Origin: Inia geoffrensis | Lineage: Eukaryota; Chordata; Mammalia; Artiodactyla; Iniidae | Direction: 5' to 3' | DNA: 64,000 nt | Assembly: GCA_036417435.1 (NCBI GenBank) | Contig: CM070913.1 | Location: 6,366,680-6,430,679, forward strand | Shown here: positions 35,015 to 46,560 of the stretch, in pieces | Layout of the letters: the number at the start of each line of letters is the position of its first letter | How positions within the stretch are numbered: position 1 is the stretch's first letter | Notes under the pieces: model-generated | The model's input: only the letters and a program-made list of their open reading frames with translations | Databases searched by the model: none | What the model was told of the DNA's origin: nothing | Made by a program: the position numbers and the translations under genes

Positions 35015-36639
35015 TATATATGTATTTGTATCATATATTTATTAAATATACATTTATACCACTTATATATTGTATAAATAGATATATTTATAGTATATTG
35101 TGAAGAGAGAAGATAGTAAAAAAATCCATGACAAGGAAGTGGGTAGCATTATTTAATTTTTAAAGCAAGCATGGACATTTATCTAGTTGGACCCATTAGG
35201 AGTCTTCTGCGGGAAACCATACAGTCATGATTCATGGTAAATTAACTCCTTTTCCTTAGAGGCACGTAGTGTGGGTTTAACAGTTTGTCCTCACGCCCCG
35301 AGTAATTAGATGTTGAGATCAGGGGCCCATTCCTCAGCCCGTCCCTAAGCTTGCAGAGGCTTTCCCAGGACTTGGCAACTCCTATTGGGTAGATCACTCC
35401 TGTTCATCTTTATTCCATCTTTATTCCAAAGTTTTGACGCTTTGTTTTCAAGGCTTCTCTGTCAAAATGCATCTGGTTTCAGATAAAAATACTGCACTTC
35501 CTTCGTTTACTTGGTGATTCTGCTCTTATGGAGGGGTTCTCCGTTCACAAGAGAACATTTGCCACCTTACATCAGTGGCATGGTCCTATCTCAGTGCCTA
35601 ATGTGTGAATAGGACCTCTGCCCTTGTCCCGAGACCCCGGATCTGGAGATGGCGCATGGCCAGCATCCCAACATGGCATGGTGGCTGCTAGACCACCAGG
35701 GACAGGTCTGGTCCTGTGAGGACACGAACCCAGCAGATACAGAGATGCTGGTTGAAGGAGATGATGCTACTGCCATGTAATGAAGTAAGTTTCTTAGAAG
35801 GGAGAGCATTTGTATCCTGTGGGGCCCATATGCACATATAGGGGTGAGATTCTAAACACCTGGTAGTCGGCCTGGTAGAGACTGTACAGTAGGCGTCTTG
35901 AATGACTTGTAAACTGTTGGTGTGGTCCCACGGGGCTTAAGGTCCAAATATCCCCCATCATGATGCACCACTAGGATATCAACAGTCCCACAAAGGTGCT
36001 TTAGAATACAAAAGAGGAAACAAAGTTTATTTATGGTTTGCATGAAGCATTTAACAGAGACTCCATTTTGTTCAAAAAATAAAAATGTCCAAATCAAATT
36101 GCTTAAAAATGTAAACCCACTTTCTATTTTAACAAACAATAGGTGTTCTTTAGATAAGCTTAAGAGAACACAGAATTATAAAAATTTACCTTCCCTATTT
36201 TAATCCTTATGACACAGAGTAGGGCAACAGATCACTTGAACTCACTCAGCATTCACTGAGGTACAGAGCAGAAAGAAAACTGCATCATTCAGAAATATGT
36301 ACTTTTTAAATGGGGGAAATTCTATAGAGGAGGCTTTCTTTTGAATTATTCTAGTTTTCTTATAACATTTAAGCCAAGCCCAATATGATTCTAAACTTGT
36401 AGGTAAGACTAATCAGGAGATGATTTATTAGGTTTTTAAAATATTTGTGGGTTGTCTTGACATTTAGTTAATATTGCTTGCTAGCCAGGGAGACTGCAGA
36501 TGTTGAGGCTTTTTAAGGAGGTTTTGTAGGAGGCCTTTCCCCCAAAAGGCATAATTATTTATCTCTATTTTCCTTTAAGGAAAATTCAAACTCCCTCCTG
36601 TACTTTAAGATTCCAGGAGCAGATCTCAGTGTTGTGCTT
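35015..36639. other. Unique DNA
   Basis: Starts with more TA/TATTTA simple sequence (to about 35100), then unique DNA. No gene recognised; the longest frame is 95 codons (minus, 35852-36139). Confidence 0.5.
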
Positions 36640-37430
36640 TGGGTGTGACATGACCTTTGTAATAAAAGCATCCCTGAGTTGTGAGGTTAAAAGTGGTCCT
36701 TAGCCAATGCCCTGTGTGCAGGAGATAGTTTTTTGGTGTGTCCTATGCAACTTTCCCTATTCTTGGAAAAAAAGGTGGATAGCCAAAGAAGAATGATGAG
36801 TGATTTTCATGCAAAGAACAATACATCAAGAATATCTAAATTCATTTAACAATTACAAGGAATATTTTTGGCCATGTCAATTTAAGATATGCTGGCAAGC
36901 GGGAAATGATTTCCAGTTTCTATATGTCATTTCTGATATTTCTTCAGCAGCTAGGAAAAAAAGACAGAGAGAATTTTGGATTTCTGTTAAATTGACCCAT
37001 AATAATTTTTTAATGGCTTTTTGTGTTTGAATAGTCGGCAAGGGTCATATAAAGGTCAGGAACTTTAACTCAAGAAATGTCCTGTCTTCTCTAGGGAAGT
37101 AAATAAGTAGCAAAGGAAAGGATAAAAAATGAACAAACAAATTCCAATAGTCAATACAGTGCAAAATGTTGTCTAATGATTAATTAATTATGATGAGAAA
37201 TTGCCATTTATGATAAAACCATTTTGTGGTAGGGAATTTGCTTTTATTGAAGCAAATGATCTGCTATAGGATGAGAATAGCAGCTGTGGTTGGCATTTGG
37301 ATTTGGGTGTAGAATGAACAGAGGTCCTTTATTGGCATGAATTTTCCCCTTCATGACAATTTCTTTGTAAAGGTGAAAAAGAGCTCCTCTGATTTTGGAC
37401 TCCAAATATTGGTGGTTTAATTTTGAAATC
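36640..37430. promoter_or_regulatory. Candidate conserved non-coding block C
   Basis: About 790 bp without any recognisable repeat. It contains a dense palindromic TAAT cluster (aatgattaattaattatgat, about 37176-37195), aattacaagg, tttatgataaaaccattttg and gcttttattgaagcaaatga. This kind of sequence is typical of developmental enhancers. No conservation data are available; inference only. Confidence 0.3.
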
Positions 37431-37462
37431 TCATGCTCTGATGGCTAATGTGATTATCATCG

Positions 37463-37850
37463 TGGATGAGTTTGTTTGGGCTGCCGTAACAAAGTACAAC
37501 CAACTGGGGACCTCAAACAACAAATATTTATTTTCTCACAGTCCTGGAGGCTAGAAGGCAGAGATTGAGGTGTTGGCAGGGTTGGTTTCTCCTGATCCTC
37601 TCTCCCTGGCTTGCAGACAGCCGGCTTCTCCCTGGGTCCTCAGGTGGTCTTCGCTCTGTATCTCTGTCCTAATCCCCCCTTATTATAAGGCGACCAGTTA
37701 TATTGGATTAGGGCCCACCCTAATGACCTTATTTTAACTTAATTACCTCTTTGAAGAGCCTATTTCCAAATAAGGTCATATTCTGAGGTCCCGGGGGTTA
37801 GAACTTCAACATATGTGTTTTGGGGGGGACAAAATTCAGCCCATAAGACA
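37463..37850 (-). mobile_element. ERVL-MaLR LTR (MLT1-type), solo, minus strand
   Basis: Reads as a reversed MLT1/MST-type LTR: gtttgggctgccgtaacaaa, gtacaaccaactggggacct, aacaacaaatatttattttc (reversed polyadenylation signal), tcacagtcctggaggctaga, then gattagggcccaccctaatg, acttcaacatatgtgtttt and ggggacaaaattcagccca. No internal retroviral-like sequence adjoins it, so it is a solo LTR, old and diverged. Confidence 0.88.
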
Positions 37851-38139
37851 CTGCAAACCATCAGAAAGTAAGACCTGTAGTAGAGCTCCAGTGTCGTGGA
37901 CTATTTTCTTTCCTGCTGTTCCCCTCCACAGTACTAAAAAGGCATTGGATTTTGGTGTTCCAAACCTATTAAAAATGTTCCATTCCATAGGAAAAAGGGT
38001 ATGAATTCTGGTGTTCATTTTCGATAAGAGAAAGAGAGGCAGGGCAGTTTCCTTGTCTGAGAGGAGAGGAGAGGCAGAAGGTCAGTGCAGGACAGAGTGT
38101 GTGCGCACTGGCTTCCTTGCTTGTTTGTTCATGTATTTG
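37851..38139. other. Unique spacer
   Basis: Between the MLT1-type LTR and the L2. Nothing recognised. Confidence 0.5.
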
Positions 38140-38968
38140 TTCCTCGTGCACTGGCTGCCTGCCTGCTCCGAGCCAGGCACCATGCTGAAGCCAAGGGACA
38201 CAGCGCCAGACAAGACCCACTCTCTGTCCAGTGGGCTGGTGACTAAGATGCAAAATGTTAACCTGTAAAGAATGAAGGGTATTCGCTCACTCGGCGAGGA
38301 TCCGTTAACCGCCGACTGTGTGTCAAGCCTCTGGCTGGGGCTTGTGATGTATCCATAAATGAAAAGGATAAAGACCCCTGTGGCACAAGGGCACCTTGAT
38401 TCTAGGGAAGGGACACAATTGGTGGATAGTGGATGCAAGAATTAAGTATACAGGGTGTGTCAGAAAGCGTTAGCCTTTGGAGGAAAGAGGTGGAGCAGGG
38501 TGAGGTGTGCTGGATGGGGGACCTGGCATTGCTAATGGGGTGGGCACAGAGCTCTCTGAGTCATAAAGGAAGGAAGAGAGCAAGGCGGTGCCCATGTGAA
38601 CACCGGGCTGGGGACAGAGAAAGGCTGGGGAGGGCATCCCAGGCAGCAGGAACAGCCAGTGCCAAGGCGCTAAGGGCGTGTAGCTGGTGTGTTCAAAGGC
38701 CCTGAAGAGCCCCGCGTGTGGAGGAGCTCAGACAGTGAGGCGAGCACAATGGCAAAGGGGCCAGAGGACATGGTGAGGCCATAGCACGTAGCGTCTTGTC
38801 GGCCATGGAAGGGTTTTGGTGTTTTTCCTGAGTGAGATCAGAGCAGAGCAGAGGTAAGGTGTGACTTAAGTATTTAATGTCCCTTTACCTACTGTGCTGT
38901 GTTCAGATTCGCAGAGGGGCAAGGGAGCAAGAGAGAAGGGAGAAGGCAACTGCATTAATGCAGAAGAG
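38140..38968 (-). mobile_element. L2 LINE, 3' part, interrupted by an LTR
   Basis: Reversed L2: gagccaggcaccatgctgaa near 38170, then ggctggggagggcatcccag, gcagcaggaacagccagtgc, caaggcgctaagggcgtgta, gtgttcaaaggccctgaaga, and atggaagggttttggtgttt near 38806. It continues after the inserted LTR (see 39432-40130). There may be two overlapping L2 copies, since a second 3'-end-like stretch occurs near 38290-38410. Confidence 0.8.
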
Positions 38969-38972
38969 AAGT

Positions 38973-39427
38973 TGTTGCCGGTTGTCGCAAAAGAATTGCG
39001 AGATGAAGTGATATGTAAGAATCAGATTTATTTAGAGAGAAACACACTCCACAGACAGTGGGCGGGCCATCTCGGAAGACAAGAGGCAAGAGGTCTCGAA
39101 ATATGGTGTGGTTAATTTTTATGGGCTGGGTAATGTCATAGGCTAATGACTGGGAGGATTATTCCAACTATTTTGGGGAAGGGGTGGGGAATTGGGCCAC
39201 CGCCCCTTTTTGGCCTTTTACGGTTGGCCTCAGAACTGTCATGGCGCTGGTGGGTGTGTCATTTAGATGCTAATGTATCACAATGAGTGTATAATGAGGC
39301 TCAGTGTCTACTGGAAGTCGAATCTTCCGCCATCTTGGACCCAGTTGGTTCTCACTAGTTTTCACCATGTCCTATGACTATGTCATTCTTTTAAATGTTG
39401 TTCCCTGCCCCCTTCCCTCCTGTTTCA
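38973..39427 (-). mobile_element. Solo ERV1-type LTR inserted in L2
   Basis: A 455-bp sequence bounded by TG and CA and flanked by the exact 4-bp duplication aagt (38969-38972 and 39428-39431), the length used by gammaretrovirus-like ERVs. In its own (minus) orientation it begins TGAAACAGGAGGG, has a TATA-like cataaaaattaa near 39112-39123 and a polyadenylation signal aataaa near 39029-39034, then a short U5 ending in aacaccgg-type sequence (plus strand tgttgccgg). No internal viral genes remain. A similarly aged L2 continues on both sides. Confidence 0.85.
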
Positions 39428-39431
39428 AAGT

Positions 39432-40130
39432 GATGGCTGGGGTGTCCTGGGTGTTGCTTGTGGAGTTTGTCAGAAGTGGCTGGAGAGAGCCTTTGAAGAC
39501 AGAGTGAACCGGATTTGCTGATGCACTGGGGGAAGGGTGGGAAAAAGAGGAGTCCAAGAGTAGGCCCAGGATTTCCTGAGCAACTCCAATAATTGAATTT
39601 CTTTCAACTTTGATAGGAGTCTGTGTGGATAATCGATCAGATGGTCAGACGCTATGGCGAGTAGGTAACGGGGTAAATCAGTCTAGAATTAAGGGGAGAG
39701 GTCAGGCTAGAGATGTAGATTTGGGAGTCGTGGGTGTTTCAATGGCATTTCAAGCTGTGAGATGAGGACCGATGGCCAGGGTGTAGTGTGGACGTGAGGG
39801 GACCAAGCTCAGGGATCCAGCGAATTTCAATATTAGGAATTCCAGGAGACACGGGGGCATCGGCCAAGGAGCCAGCGGACGAGGGCCGACAAGAAGAGGG
39901 AAATCCAACAGCTTTGGGAAGCAGATGCTGAGTGGCAAAGGCCAACTAATGAGGCCTGAGAGGCCGGGCCGCCTGCTGCTGCTCACCGGTCAGGAGGCAT
40001 GTGGGCTGAGTCAGACCATGGGCTTCCTCAGGCTGCAGTGGTCCTCACAGCAGTTTTGGTGGTTGGTGAGACACAGGCTTGATTGGAGCGATGGAAAGAG
40101 AGGATGGGAGAAGATGAAGTGGAGACGGGA
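39432..40130 (-). mobile_element. L2 LINE, continuation beyond the LTR
   Basis: The L2 alignment resumes after the LTR: gtccaagagtaggcccagga near 39551, then aggtcaggctagagatgtag, atttgggagtcgtgggtg near 39720 (reversed L2 has ggctggagatataaatttgg gagtcatc). Beyond about 39800 the match fades and the end is approximate. Confidence 0.65.
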
Positions 40131-40165
40131 CGTAGAGGCGACGCCGTCAATGCTCAGATTGGAAA

Positions 40166-40184
40166 CCCGCCCCCGCCCCGCCCC
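40166..40184 (-). other. G-quadruplex motif / GC boxes
   Basis: Plus strand cccgcccccgccccgcccc. The minus strand has four G runs of 3-5 separated by single C, an ideal quadruplex pattern and also a cluster of Sp1-type GC boxes. Confidence 0.75.
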
Positions 40185-40323
40185 GGCGAATGCCCTCTGC
40201 TATAGGCGGCCTTTGGTCCCAGTCCTTAAGGACAGGTAGCGGGATGATAGGTAGGTAGACAGGGAGAAAGGAGTGTGCTGCATGGGGCAAACGGCCTACA
40301 TGGGGACCTGGGCCGTCCGTTTC

Positions 40324-40344
40324 GGGTGGTGGAGGGAGGGTGGG
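40324..40344 (+). other. G-quadruplex motif
   Basis: Four GGG runs with loops of 7, 1 and 1 bases (gggtggtggagggagggtg gg), within 160 bp of the previous motif but on the other strand. Confidence 0.65.
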
Positions 40345-42489
40345 AGACGGGGAGGAATACTGAGCATTGCACCCCCTGCAGAGGACCTTGACGTTTGTGC
40401 CTCAGTGTCTCTTCCGCCCCTGGAGTCCTCACCACACAGAGCTCCGACGTCGACTCCCACATTTCTCGTCTTGGAATTCTCTAGAGGATGGATGCATCAT
40501 TGCCATTAAATTAAAGAGGTGAAGAGCTCACTGCTGAGGCCGCTGGGACCCGAGCTGCACAGGGCTTTGGAATTGCTTGCCGACATCCTGAACTTAGTTC
40601 CCAGAGACAAAGGAGCGCGGTGAAGTACAGGCTGGTGAATCACCTGCCTCCCTGGGGTGCATGCGGGGTGCTCCGTGTGCCACCGTGGCCCCAACACAAC
40701 CAGGACATGGAAGACACAGACAGTTAGGGGAGGTCGGATCAGAGAGCAAACGTCACGCTGAAGGCCGTTTCACAAAATGATCCCCCATGGGGCTGTCACA
40801 GATGTCAAGGAGAGGGTCCCCTCCAGGGGAGGATGCATTAGGAAAAAAGCCTCACTGGAAGCAGTGTCAACAGCCTGACAGGTGTGTGCCAGGCTAACTA
40901 CAGGACGGCCTCTGCCACAGAGATGCCTTGTTCTCGGTGACAAAGCCCTTGATTGTGATTGCCTGCAGAAGGACCCCGAGGTAGGGCCAGGCACATCCAA
41001 GGGGTTTCTTCAGTGTTACGGCCCCTCCTCAGACGGAGCCCTTGCTTTGTGCTTGTCTCCCATGGAGCGGGCTCGCTCGCCAATTTTTAGATTCTCAAAT
41101 GCCCTGTGAAAGAAGTTATTTTTGTCAGGTAAGGAATTGTCAGCTGGCCTTGAAGTCAGACCCACCATTGTCAATCACCTTGACCTGCCCTTGCCAGGAA
41201 ATGCTACAAAAAGCCACAATTGGAGGATGACAAGAGATTCTAGCTCCGAAGCCCGCTTGTCTTAGAAGAAAGCCGTCTGGTCGTGATTTTCAATTAAAAA
41301 GTTTTATTGGATATACTTTGCCCTCCTTCGCCTAGTTGAAAACTTCACCGTGTGGGTAAAACTCAAAGTAAATGGGACTATGAAACCTGCCTCGCCCTGA
41401 GAGGAAAATAATCTGCAGTTTGTATAACTTTCTGGAACTTAGAACTTCGTGTGCTGTTAGGTAGGGTCAATGATCTTGGGAACTACTGTTTAGCCCTAAG
41501 ACTTAAATAGCAACTTGTATTTTCTTTGAGGCTTGTAGTTGGAGTTGAGAAAGGACTTTGGCTGGAATTGTTTCTATGTTACAGAAGGAGCTGGTATTCC
41601 ACACCTGGGGGATTGTTTGTGGTTTGATTAAGAAATTGCTTAGGTGCCTGGACTAAGCTGTGTGATGTCTACCATGGATGCAAACTTTTATAAGTCTCTG
41701 TAAGCTCTGGTCCTGATGCTGCGACCCCAGCGTGCGGCCCATATCTGGAGTGGTGGCCTCCTCTGGCCTGTGCTCCCGGGCGGCTTATCCTGGGAGCACG
41801 GATCATAAAACCAGGGGGGATGGCAGGTCGCCCCTGCTCTGTGATCAGCCGTCAAAACACTAGGCTGACCTTCTCCCGTGATGGACCTCACACGTGTCTT
41901 CGGGCTGAGCTGTGGGCCTGTTAGCTGGTTCCCTTGTGCCGGGCGTGGTGGTGTGCTGGCTTTCTTCCTCTGGATGTCTCCTCTTGCATCCCGCTCCCCG
42001 GATCTCTCAGTTGGCTCCCCTGTTTGCAGTTCTACGTTTGCCTTCTCCTTTGTGATAGCACGACGCTGAGGCCGTCTTGCTGCCCAGGCCTTTGCTGCCT
42101 GGCTGCCTCTTCCTCTGTAGGGCTGTCTTCTCACCAGCCTGTCTCTGCACTGGCCGATTCGTGGCACCGTGGGCTTGTTCTCCTGATCTCAAAGCCCCAT
42201 CAGCTCCCCTCCTTCCTTGGCCCCTTTGACCGCGGACCAACACCTGGTGTGACGTTCCCGACCAGAGCTACATCCGCCAGCGCCATCCTGAGACGCATTT
42301 CTGATGTCCAGGGCAGCACACGCTGCTGTCTACAATGGCCAGATGAGTAAAGCCCCAGGGACCCTGACCAGATATAACAGGAGTGGCCATGATCAGCCTC
42401 AAGGGGGCTGACTCTTCTGCCCCCAAGTTTCCCCCCGAGCAAGAACGAGGGTCCAGCTTGCCAGAAAAAATGTAACATGTAGACGAGAG

Positions 42490-42715
42490 TGACCTTTGTG
42501 CTCTAGGCACTGTTCGGCGTACTTCCTGTATATTAACTCATTTAATGCTCGTAGCAACTCTATTAGGTATGCATTTTTAGGATCTTCGTGCTGTTCATAA
42601 GGAAAACACAGAGAAGCTAAGGAGCTCACCTGAAAGTGCACAGCAAGGACAGGATAACACTGGGATTTGAACCCAGGCAGTCTGGCTCCAGAGCATGTGT
42701 TTCTAAGCCTTACCC
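42490..42715 (-). mobile_element. MIR SINE, well preserved
   Basis: ctctaggcactgttcggcgt, atattaactcatttaatgct, cgtagcaactctattaggta, agagaagctaaggagctcac, gggatttgaacccaggcagt and ctggctccagagcatgtgtt follow the full reversed MIR, including the tRNA-like head. Confidence 0.92.
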
Positions 42716-43323
42716 TCCTCCAGGCTTTTAAAGAGAAGTCAGCTATGAATATTCATGAGAAACCGACCACAGTTTGGAAATCATCTAAAAATCCAAATTC
42801 AAATAGGAAACAAAGCACTGTGGACCATGTGGAGTCCGGGAGCCCCAGGTGGCCACCTTGGTCCTGCCATTAGCATCCCTTTACAGGAGACGCATCGCCA
42901 GTGCCAGTTTTAGCATCACATGTGCCTTGTGGACCCTGGGCTCACCGGTACTCCCAGCTGGTCTCCCGGGAAGCTCCCCCACCTCTAACTCAGCAGAACA
43001 AGAGCTTGGAGAAGCCCGACGTCCTAGTGAGCTTGAGTGCCCTGGGAAGAGAAGACTTCTTAGAGGGACGGGATTGGAGAGGCTTGTCTAACTTGAGATG
43101 AAGAGGATGTTTCTGCCAGGGGTGACTGAGTCAGAGAAGGGGCCAGGGGTGCATCAGTGCCTACAATCCACTGGGTACCTCTGCAGGTGTTTTACTTGTG
43201 GAATCTCGTGTCAGTGCTCTCAGCAACACAAGGAGGGATGCACATTTTGCAGATAGATTCTTTGAATCTTAGTTTCCTTAATGAACATGTGCAAGGCCCC
43301 ATCGTGGAATAAAGAGCAAAGTC
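42716..43323. other. Unique DNA, possible MIR trace
   Basis: 43175-43265 (gcaggtgttttacttgtgga, cacattttgcagatagatt) may be a very degraded minus-strand MIR. No gene seen. Confidence 0.45.
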
Positions 43324-43338
43324 AAGATTCATACACTG

Positions 43339-43507
43339 GGGACTTCCCTGGTGGTGCAGTGGATAAGACTCCACGCTCCCAATGCAGGGGGCCTGGTCAG
43401 GGAACTAGACCCCACATGCATGCCGCAACTAAGGAGCCTGCCTGCCGCAACTAAGACCCAGTGCAACCAAACAAGTAAATAAAAATAAATAAATATTTTT
43501 TAAGAAA
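43339..43507 (+). mobile_element. CHR-type SINE, short variant
   Basis: Begins ggacttccctggtggtgcag, has aatgcagggggcctggtcag and catgcatgccgcaactaagg, and ends in a taaataaaaataaataaata tail. The B-box region is deleted. Target duplications: aagattcatacactg (43324-43338) and aagatctgtacactg (43508-43522), two mismatches. Confidence 0.93.
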
Positions 43508-43589
43508 AAGATCTGTACACTGCGGATGAGGGTGATGGAGGACATTCACTTTACAGAAAGGTGCCTGATCTGATGGTTGAGGGATGCTG

Positions 43590-44350
43590 AGAAAAAGCCT
43601 GGTCGGAGTTGGAAGCAACGCACGGAGGACTTTAAAGCCAGATGGAGGGGTTTGGGTGTGAAATTATAGGCGAGCGGAACCATTGTGCATTTCTGAGGAG
43701 ACAGACCTGAGACTTATGTTTAAGGAAGATTGCTGTCGTGATGAAAGTATGAACACGATTGGGGAAGGGAAGGGGTGAGGTTTTGGAGATTCAGTGAGGA
43801 GGAAATGATCGTCATATGGACAGTGGGATTCTGGGGACATGGGACGGGGATGGAAAAGGAGAAGACCGTGGGAAGGATAGACCCTTGGTGGTCTGGACCA
43901 GTGGGTGAGCTGGCGTCCCGCAAGGAGAGCAGATGGAGGAAAGGGAGGGAGGTGGGTGTGGACATGTGCTTCCCCTTTGGGGACTTACAGCCAAACTGAG
44001 TGTAGGTTTGATCTTTCTTGAAATTAGAGTTGTTAATGTAGAAGGTGGATCCACCCAAGAGACTGTACATTTAGTGCATATACGTATTTAGCGTAATTGT
44101 TAAGATTGACAGAAAATAGGGGATGAAGGTGGTGTTCACGGTGCTGAGTAGAGAGTTTTCTTTGACTATGTGATTCATGGAGATGGAGCTGAATGTAGTT
44201 GCTTGTCTAGGGTGTTGTAGTTTCTTTCCTGCTGGACTTGCAGTGTCCCAGGGTGAGCAGAGCTGAGTGACCTCCTGGGGGACCCCTGTGTTCTTTGGGG
44301 CGCGGCTGGGCGAGGCACTGGGTCAGGCATTGGTGGCATTTGTGAAGGTG
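43590..44350 (-). mobile_element. Probable L2 fragment
   Basis: ctttaaagccagatggaggg, gaggagacagacctgagact, gattgctgtcgtgatgaaag and gtgtggacatgtgcttcccc roughly follow the reversed L2 ORF2 order. Strongly diverged; boundaries uncertain. The 116-codon minus frame (43720-44070) here may be an L2 shadow. Confidence 0.4.
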
Positions 44351-45380
44351 AGGATGAGGTATAACCGGAGTCACCTGCAGGTTCAAGAGAAAGATGTGTT
44401 GAGAAGGGGAAGGGCTGAGACCTTGACGGGAAATTACTGAGACTGATGACCCAGGACGGCCCTGCGGGGTTTCTCAGGGTCCCCCTTGGGGTACGTGAGC
44501 CCCATTCTTCCGGGCTACCGATTCACCTGAGACGTGACCTGCTTACTACTCTGAGGCCTGGTTCTCACGTGGCGTCTGGTTGCCTAGAATGGAAAGCTGT
44601 ACATCCTGGCAGCAGTGGTGCTTCAGAAAGGGTTCCGTCTCCCCAGCATCTTGGGTTTGCCTGATGAGGCCATGGCTTCTGACTTTGCCAGTGTTTTACT
44701 ATTGACTAAATGCCTTCCCAGATAGGATTTCCTCTCCTGTCTTTGTGCTCAGGACCCGGGCCTGGAGTCAAGTTTGGAGCCTGGGTCGATGGGGATTTGT
44801 CCCACTGACTAGAGCTGGTTCTTTTCAGAGTGACACGTGACCAACCTTCAAAAGGAAGGAGAGGATTAAACCTGTGAACCCCGGTGGTGGGCTTAGGGGT
44901 GGATGACAATAGTTGGAAACATAAAGTGGTTATTTATGACTGTGATCTTGAAAGGAGGTGTGGTTTATAAATTCTTGCTGTCCCAAGCCTTACTGAGTGC
45001 CACCAAAAATACCCTTGGGTTACAAGGAGGTGTGAAGTCCAGCCGCCTCTCTCTCACCCCTTGTCGCTCTGCACAGGCAGACAGGCAGACACGCACGTTT
45101 AACCTGGAAAAGGGCCACACTGACCCCACGCACCTGCTGTAACCGCAGGGTTCCTCCAAATGCTGTCCTGACAGGGACGGCTGGCAGGCTCCTTGGGCTG
45201 GGCTGTTTCTCAAGCAGCAGCTTGTGGGTTAAGACAGTGGGCGCGGCTAGTTATTCAAGCTCTTTAAGATGCTAAGATGAGAGAAGCTGACACTTCCCCT
45301 ACCTCCTTCCTGTCAGCCTACGCCAGGCCAGAGGCTCCCTCACCAAACACAGCAGGGCTCTGGAGCGGTCTCTTCCTTTC
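44351..45380. other. Unique DNA
   Basis: Nothing recognised; frames under 85 codons. Confidence 0.5.
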
Positions 45381-45381
45381 C

Positions 45382-45424
<43 letters not shown>

Positions 45425-45435
45425 TGTGTGTGTGT
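45382..45435. repeat. (GT)n microsatellite
   Basis: About 26 GT units with one CT interruption. It creates a Cys-Val run in the frame 45277-45465. Confidence 0.97.
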
Positions 45436-46039
45436 ATCTATTTCAGAAAGCCGGCCTTACATTAGCTTTGCACACAGGTACACACGTTGGCACACACATG
45501 AATGTAACTGAATGAACTTGGTTGATGTGAATTGCTCTTTGGTGCCCGTCAGAGGGAAGGGGCTGGAAAGCTCTCAGAGGTAAAGCACATCTGGCTTGAA
45601 TGTGAAGTAGTTTTGATGGAAAAATGAAACAAACGAAACAAAACATAATGAGTTTCTACCTAAGCATTTTCAGAGCCCTCTCTTTCCGGAGCCGCTAAGC
45701 CCTGGGTCTCGGAAGGAAGTCACAAGATGATCCTTTGGTGCAGCCAAGCCCTGCCCCTTAACGACAGGCATCACGTCTGCACAGGACCATAAATCAAGCT
45801 GAGAGGCTGTTTTAAATAGGCTGCAGATGCTGAGGACACTGCTGGCTAAGTGGCACTTTGCAAGGGACAGAACCCGAGAAATGTCCCTGAAACCACCGGG
45901 GCGCCAGCCAGCCCCCCGGGAGGGAGGGGCCGAGCCTGCCTGCAGGTGGTCCACGGACACCCACTGGCCCACCTCCACTTCCCCGGGGCAGACTGCAGAC
46001 ACACACCCTCCTGGAGATGGGAAATGCTCTTTCATGACG
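45436..46039. other. Unique GC-rich DNA
   Basis: A 194-codon minus frame (45670-46254) spans GC-rich sequence without stops. It is rich in Gly, Pro and Ser, has no recognisable domain, and overlaps other open frames. I regard it as chance. Confidence 0.45.
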
Positions 46040-46560
46040 GCCTCTAATGGTTTAATTAACATTGCACCGATATGATTTCCCCTCGCCCTGTGGGGCTCCA
46101 GGCCAGTGTTTACAAGGTGCGTCGAGTCCTTCCCACCCCTCACCCACCCCTCCCATGCCGGCCCTGCAGCCCCACCGCCTTTCCCGCTTTTCAGGTTCTG
46201 GCCAAATAAGCCTGAGGACTCTTTGGAAGCGAACTTACCCTGTGAAGGCTGCAATTACTGTCCCTGATTTCACAGTGAAAACTTTACCAGGGCCACACTG
46301 AAAAATCTCCTTTTACCCTCCCACTCCTTCTAAGAGAACTGAAAAATCCATCAAATTAACACATCAATGAGTTGATTGTAATCTCCAGGGCTCAGTGTGG
46401 CACTTTGTAGCGGCCCAGACAGGAGCCCAGCATGATTTATCAATGCAAACCTAATAGCATCAATATGAATCTAACTAAAAATCAATATTTCATTACCAAA
46501 TTGTTAGCGAGAATGAAGAAAAATGGCCGGAGTCAGAGCATTCTCTAGGGTAGGAGCATC
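46040..46560. promoter_or_regulatory. Candidate conserved non-coding block D
   Basis: Repeat-free DNA with many AT-rich transcription-factor-like cores: ggtttaattaacattgc, ggctgcaattactgtc, ccatcaaattaacacatcaa, tgagttgattgtaatc, catgatttatcaatgcaaac, aaaatcaatatttcattacc. The mixture of ATCAAT/ATTGAT, TAATTA and ATTTATCA motifs in a 500-bp tract strongly resembles developmental enhancers. Inference without alignment. Confidence 0.4.

Larger units (their letters stand above)
40131..42489. other. Unique DNA with G-quadruplex motifs and an unidentified frame
   Basis: Contains two G-quadruplex-type motifs (40166-40184, 40324-40344). 41090-41320 is a repeat-free, CNE-like stretch (gaaatgctacaaaaagccac, attttcaattaaaaagtttt). 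41688-42167 is a 159-codon minus frame rich in Arg, Gln and Pro in GC-rich sequence, with no family I recognise. No gene is called. Confidence 0.45.

Noticed and set aside
37463..37850. Possible complete endogenous retrovirus
   Set aside because: Only a solo MLT1-type LTR is present; no internal sequence or second LTR lies within reach. The ERV1-type LTR at 38973 is also solo and of a different family.
41688..42167. 159-codon Arg/Gln-rich minus frame as a possible retroviral remnant
   Set aside because: I could find no protein motif supporting gag, protease or polymerase; no LTR pair surrounds it.
45670..46254. 194-codon minus frame
   Set aside because: GC-rich, Gly/Pro/Ser-biased, extends into the AT-rich candidate enhancer without any coding signal.
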